A stretch of 64,000 bases of DNA from Monoplex corrugatus. Its lineage: Eukaryota; Mollusca; Gastropoda; Littorinimorpha; Ranellidae. The DNA lies in NCBI GenBank assembly GCA_030674185.1, contig JAPXFY010000022.1, forward strand, positions 869,535 to 933,534. Reading direction: 5' to 3'. The translations under genes were made by a program, and so were the position numbers. The notes under the pieces were generated by a model that ran no database searches, was not told where the DNA came from, and worked only from the letters and a program-made list of their open reading frames with translations. Positions 60,756 through 64,000 of the stretch are shown here, piece by piece. Within the stretch, counting starts at the first letter, position 1. Each line of letters starts with the position of its first letter.

Positions 60756-63115
60756 TGAGGTGAGATTTAAAGCCCAACCAACTACACACAGCCATATCAG
60801 GGCTATAACTATACACACAGCCATATCAGGGCTATAACTATACACACAGCCATATCAGGGCTATAACTATACACACAGCCATATCAGTGCTATAACTATA
60901 CACAGCCATATCAGTGCTATAACTATACACAGCCATATCAGGGCTATAACTATACACAGCCATATCAGTGCTATAACTATACACAGCCATATCAGGGCTA
61001 TAACTATACACACAGCCATATCAGTGCTATAACTATACACAGCCATATCAGGGCTATAACTATACACACAGCCATATCAGTGCTATAACTATACACAGCC
61101 ATATCAGGGCTATAACTATACACACAGCCATATCAGTGCTATAACTACACACAGCCATATCAGGGCTATAACTATACACAGCCATATCAGGGCTATAACT
61201 ATACACACAGCCATATCAGTGCTATAACTATACACACAGCCATATCAGTGCTATAACTATACACACAGCCATATCAGTGCTATAACTATACACAGCCATA
61301 TCAGTGCTATAACTATACACAGCCATATCAGGGCTATAACTATACACAGCCATATCAGGGCTATAACTATACACAGCCATATCAGTGCTATAACTATACA
61401 CAGCCATATCAGTGCTATAACTATACACAGCCATATCAGGGCTATAACTATACACAGCCATATCAGGGCTATAACTATACACAGCCATATCAGGGCTATA
61501 ACTATACACAGCCATATCAGTGCTATAACTATACACAGCCATATCAGTGCTATAACTATACACAGCCATATCAGTGCTATAACTATACACACAGCCATAT
61601 CAGTGCTATAACTATACACAGCCATATCAGTGCTATAACTATACACAGCCATATCAGTGCTATAACTATACACAGCCATATCAGTGCTATAACTATACAC
61701 AGCCATATCAGGGCTATAACTATACACAGCCATATCAGTGCTATAACTATACACAGCCATATCAGGGCTATAACTATACACAGCCATATCAGTGCTATAA
61801 CTATACACAGCCATATCAGGGCTATAACTATACACAGCCATATCAGTGCTATAACTATACACAGCCATATCAGGGCTATAACTATACACACAGCCATATC
61901 AGGGCTATAATTATACACAGCCATATCAGTGCTATAACTATACACACAGCCATATCAGTGCTATAACTATACACAGCCATATCAGTGCTATAACTATACA
62001 CAGCCATATCAGTGCTATAACTATACACACAGCCATATCAGGGCTATAACTATACACAGCCATATCAGGGCTATAACTACACACAGCCATATCAGAGCTA
62101 TAACTATACACAGCCATATCAGGGCTATAACTATACACACAGACATATCAGTGCTATAACTATACACAGCCATATCAGGGCTATAACTACACACAGCCAT
62201 ATCAGGGCTATAACTATACACACAGCCATATCAGTGCTATAACTATACACACAGCCATATCAGTGCTATAACTATACACACAGCCATATCAGTGCTATAA
62301 CTATACACAGCCATATCAGGGCTATAATTATACACAGCCATATCAGTGCTATAACTATATACAGCCATATCAGGGCTATAACTATACACAGCCATATCAG
62401 GGCTATAACTATACACAGCCATATCAGGGCTATAACTATACACAGCCATATCAGGGCTATAACTATACACAGCCATATCAGGGCTATAACTATACACACA
62501 GACATATCAGTGCTATAACTATACACAGCCATATCAGTGCTATAACTATACACAGCCATATCAGGGCTATAACTATACACACAGCCATATCAGGGCTATA
62601 ACTATACACAGCCATATCAGGGCTATAACTATACACAGCCATATCAGGCTATAACTATACACACAGACATATCAGTGCTATAACTATACACAGCCATATC
62701 AGGGCTATAACTATACACAGCCATATCAGGGCTATAACTATACACAGCCATATCAGGGCTATAACTATACACAGCCATATCAGAGCTATAACTATACACA
62801 GCCATATCAGGGCTATAACTATACACAGCCATATCAGGGCTATAACTATACACACAGCCATATCAGTGCTATAACTATACACACAGCCATATCAGGGCTA
62901 TAACTATACACACAGCCATATCAGGGCTATAACTATACACACAGCCATATCAGTGCTATAACTATACACACAGCCATATCAGGGCTATAACTATACACAC
63001 AGCCATATCAGGGCTATAACTATACACACAGCCATATCAGGGCTATAACTATACACAGCCATATCAGGGCTATAACTATACACACAGCCATATCAGGGCT
63101 ATACCTATCTCAAAA
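60755..63115. repeat. 2.4 kb array of a 27/29 bp unit derived from the SINE-like family, about 84 copies
   Basis: The unit is 'acacagccatatcagggc' plus 'tataactat', with optional 'ac'. The first unit is continuous with 'tttaaagcccaaccaacta', the end of the SINE-like family. The two main variants are cagggct and cagtgct. Confidence 0.96.
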
Positions 63116-63240
63116 TGTACACTACACCTCACTGGGGAAAAAAAATTGGAATCAACAAAATTATCATGACAGCAAGATTTGCATGTATGCAAAATTTCAA
63201 CTCATACTGAAACAGGAGCTGTGTGACAGTCATCATGTTG
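63116..63240. other. Short spacer between the last two arrays
   Basis: No feature recognised. Confidence 0.3.
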
Positions 63241-64000
63241 TCCAAATGATAGGTACACACCATATCCAAACACACCATATCCAAACAACAGGTACACACC
63301 ATATCCAAACAACAGGTACACACCATATCCAAATAACAGGTACACCATATCCAAACAACAGGTACACCATATCCAAACAACAGGTACACACCATATCCAA
63401 ACAACAGGTACACACCATATCCAAACAACAGGTACACACCATATCCAAACAACAGGTACACACCATATCCAAACAACAGGTACACACCATATCCAAACAA
63501 CAGGTACACACCATATCCAAACAACAGGTACACACCATATCCAAACAACAGGTACACACCATATCCAAACAACAGGTACACCATATCCAAACAACAGGTA
63601 CACACCATATCCAAACAACAGGTACACACCATATCCAAACAACAGGTACACCACCATATCCAAACAACAGGTACACACCATATCCAAACAACAGGTACAC
63701 ACCATATCCAAACAACAGGTACACACCATACCCAAACAACAGGTACACACCATATCCAAGCAATAGGTACACCGTATCCAAACAGGTACACACCATATCC
63801 AAACAACAGGTACACACCATATCCAAACAACAGGTACACCATATCCAAACAACAGGTACACACCATATCCAAACAACAGGTACACACCATATCCAAACAA
63901 CAGGTACACACCATATCCAAACAACAGGTACACACCATATCCAAGCAATAGGTACACCGTATCCAAACAACAGGTACACACCATATCCAAACAATAGGTA
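63241..64000. repeat. 24 bp minisatellite, about 32 copies, running off the window
   Basis: The unit is 'caggtacacaccatatcc' plus 'aaacaa', with 22 bp variants (lacking 'ca'). The 3n length gives artefactual frames repeating DMVCTCCL on the - strand. The array is not complete at position 64000. Confidence 0.95.

Noticed and set aside
63129..64000. Long Cys-rich - strand frames at the window end
   Set aside because: They repeat the 24 bp unit as DMVCTCCL or its shifted versions; no protein features beyond the repeat.

Overview
The window is eukaryotic nuclear DNA from an invertebrate, most likely a mollusc and possibly a gastropod. The evidence is GT-AG introns, a metazoan-type eIF3c protein, non-LTR retrotransposon fragments, a TTAA-flanked MITE family, and a retroelement tail ending in (ATT)n after a 'gcgctatacaaataaa' motif that I associate with molluscs. 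The organism call is inference. No prokaryotic gene, CRISPR array, rRNA or tRNA was seen.

Two protein-coding genes are supported. (1) On the + strand, only the terminal coding exon of an unidentified gene is present (2754-2915), followed by an AATAAA signal at 2956. (2) On the - strand, 13 consecutive coding exons of translation initiation factor eIF3 subunit C (eIF3c) run from 59792 down to the stop codon at 15577. They encode about the C-terminal two-thirds of the protein (598 residues), with every splice phase matching. The N-terminal exons must lie beyond 64000. The two genes are convergent, with about 12.7 kb between their stop codons.

The rest is dominated by tandem repeats, roughly 38 kb of 64 kb by my estimate. 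Ten of the twelve complete eIF3c introns carry a sizeable minisatellite. Several arrays are visibly seeded by eIF3c splice junctions. The intron 8 array (39395-42838) repeats the exon 8 donor. The intron 6 array (45672-48200) repeats the exon 7 acceptor. Intron 3 (54082-54902) is made almost entirely of copies that look like a whole ancestral mini-intron with scraps of both flanking exons. Introns 1 and 9 hold tandem copies of the acceptor plus the first 50-60 nt of exons 2 and 10. Other arrays grew from mobile elements: the 27-29 bp array at 60755-63110 from a SINE-like repeat, and the 29 bp array at 58666-59255 from a LINE reading frame.

Layout: 1-2740 degenerate repeats and a 51 bp array; 2754-2961 + strand terminal exon and polyA signal; 3158-5834 retroelement and MITE copies; 5958-11640 a 5.7 kb array of 30 bp units; 12088-14706 a broken LINE with a nested insertion; 15127-59792 eIF3c; 59868-60755 SINE remnant and 5'-truncated LINE; 60755-64000 two arrays, the last running off the end.

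The best candidate for undescribed biology is the splice-site-seeded, mini-intron-like tandem expansion inside an essential translation factor gene. It places well over a hundred decoy splice sites in the pre-mRNA.
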